Source: Thermoanaerobaculales bacterium
GTDB taxonomy: Bacteria; Acidobacteriota; Thermoanaerobaculia; Thermoanaerobaculales; Sulfomarinibacteraceae
Reading direction: 5' to 3'
DNA length: 5,530 nucleotides
Assembly (NCBI GenBank): GCA_025456385.1
Contig: JALOKS010000340.1
Location: 1 to 5,530, forward strand
Part shown: in pieces, positions 5,429 through 5,530 of the stretch
How positions within the stretch are numbered: position 1 is the stretch's first letter
Layout of the letters: the number at the start of each line of letters is the position of its first letter
Position numbers and translations under genes: made by a program
The notes under the pieces: model-generated
What the model was told of the DNA's origin: nothing
The model's input: only the letters and a program-made list of their open reading frames with translations
Databases searched by the model: none

Positions 5429-5530
5429 GATGAATACACTTCCCTTTGAGATCGGTGCCAAAATGAAAATAAGTGAACGTACCATAAACGTACCAGGCAC
5501 GAAGGTATTGATGTTATGATTCCCGCAACG
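5429..5530. other. right flank of the IS, more AT-rich, with possible gene starts
   Basis: The 102 bases beyond the IS are visibly more AT-rich than the left flank. An open frame of 29 codons starts at ATG 5430, directly after the IS end, and stops at 5519. Its GGCGAGGA (5416-5423) upstream lies inside the IS terminal repeat. A second ATG at 5516 overlaps that stop as ATGA and stays open to the window edge, so it could begin a downstream gene. Neither peptide is recognised. A 9-base direct repeat (aacgtacca at 5476-5484 and 5487-5495) and a TATGAT (5515-5520) could instead be promoter elements. There is not enough sequence to decide. Confidence 0.4.

Overview
The window is GC-rich DNA (about two thirds G+C by eye) with strong G/C third-position bias in the chromosomal genes, clear GGAGG-type ribosome binding sites, and intergenic gaps filled with short tandem repeats and long palindromes. 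This suggests an environmental, probably Gram-negative bacterium of high G+C, for example Acidobacteriota or a delta-proteobacterial relative. No marker in the window fixes the phylum, so this is inference only.

Left half (1-2958), host chromosome. An alpha/beta hydrolase runs leftwards off the window edge (562 to 1, 3' end missing). It is divergent from an Mrp/ApbC-type P-loop ATPase (838-1923), an iron-sulfur cluster carrier. The 275-base divergent gap holds five copies of an AT-rich heptamer, a 48-base near-perfect palindrome and weak promoter-like boxes. Downstream of mrp, a 310-base gap contains several arrays of an agatNcg heptamer, in both orientations, and a second 47-base palindrome. 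Convergent to mrp is a single-pass membrane protein gene of unknown function (2847 to 2234). It is broken by one reading-frame shift near 2437 and may also have lost an internal segment. A further heptamer array lies just upstream of it.

Right half (2959-5428), insertion sequence. A complete IS66-family element of 2470 bases carries all three family genes in order: tnpA (3017-3409), tnpB (3406-3858) and the DDE transposase tnpC (3797-5311). They form one tightly overlapping operon. Imperfect terminal inverted repeats (22 of 28 positions match) beginning GTA define the ends. The 8-base target duplication expected of this family is not present. The left end abuts the last heptamer repeat, and the right flank (5429-5530) is visibly more AT-rich than the left, so the element may sit at a rearrangement or island boundary.

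The hydrolase, mrp and membrane-protein genes show no obvious shared pathway. The IS is a self-contained module. I see no defence system, CRISPR array, tRNA or rRNA. The least ordinary signal is the repeated use of 7-base tandem repeats with different sequences in the intergenic gaps, together with two large palindromes sharing a core.
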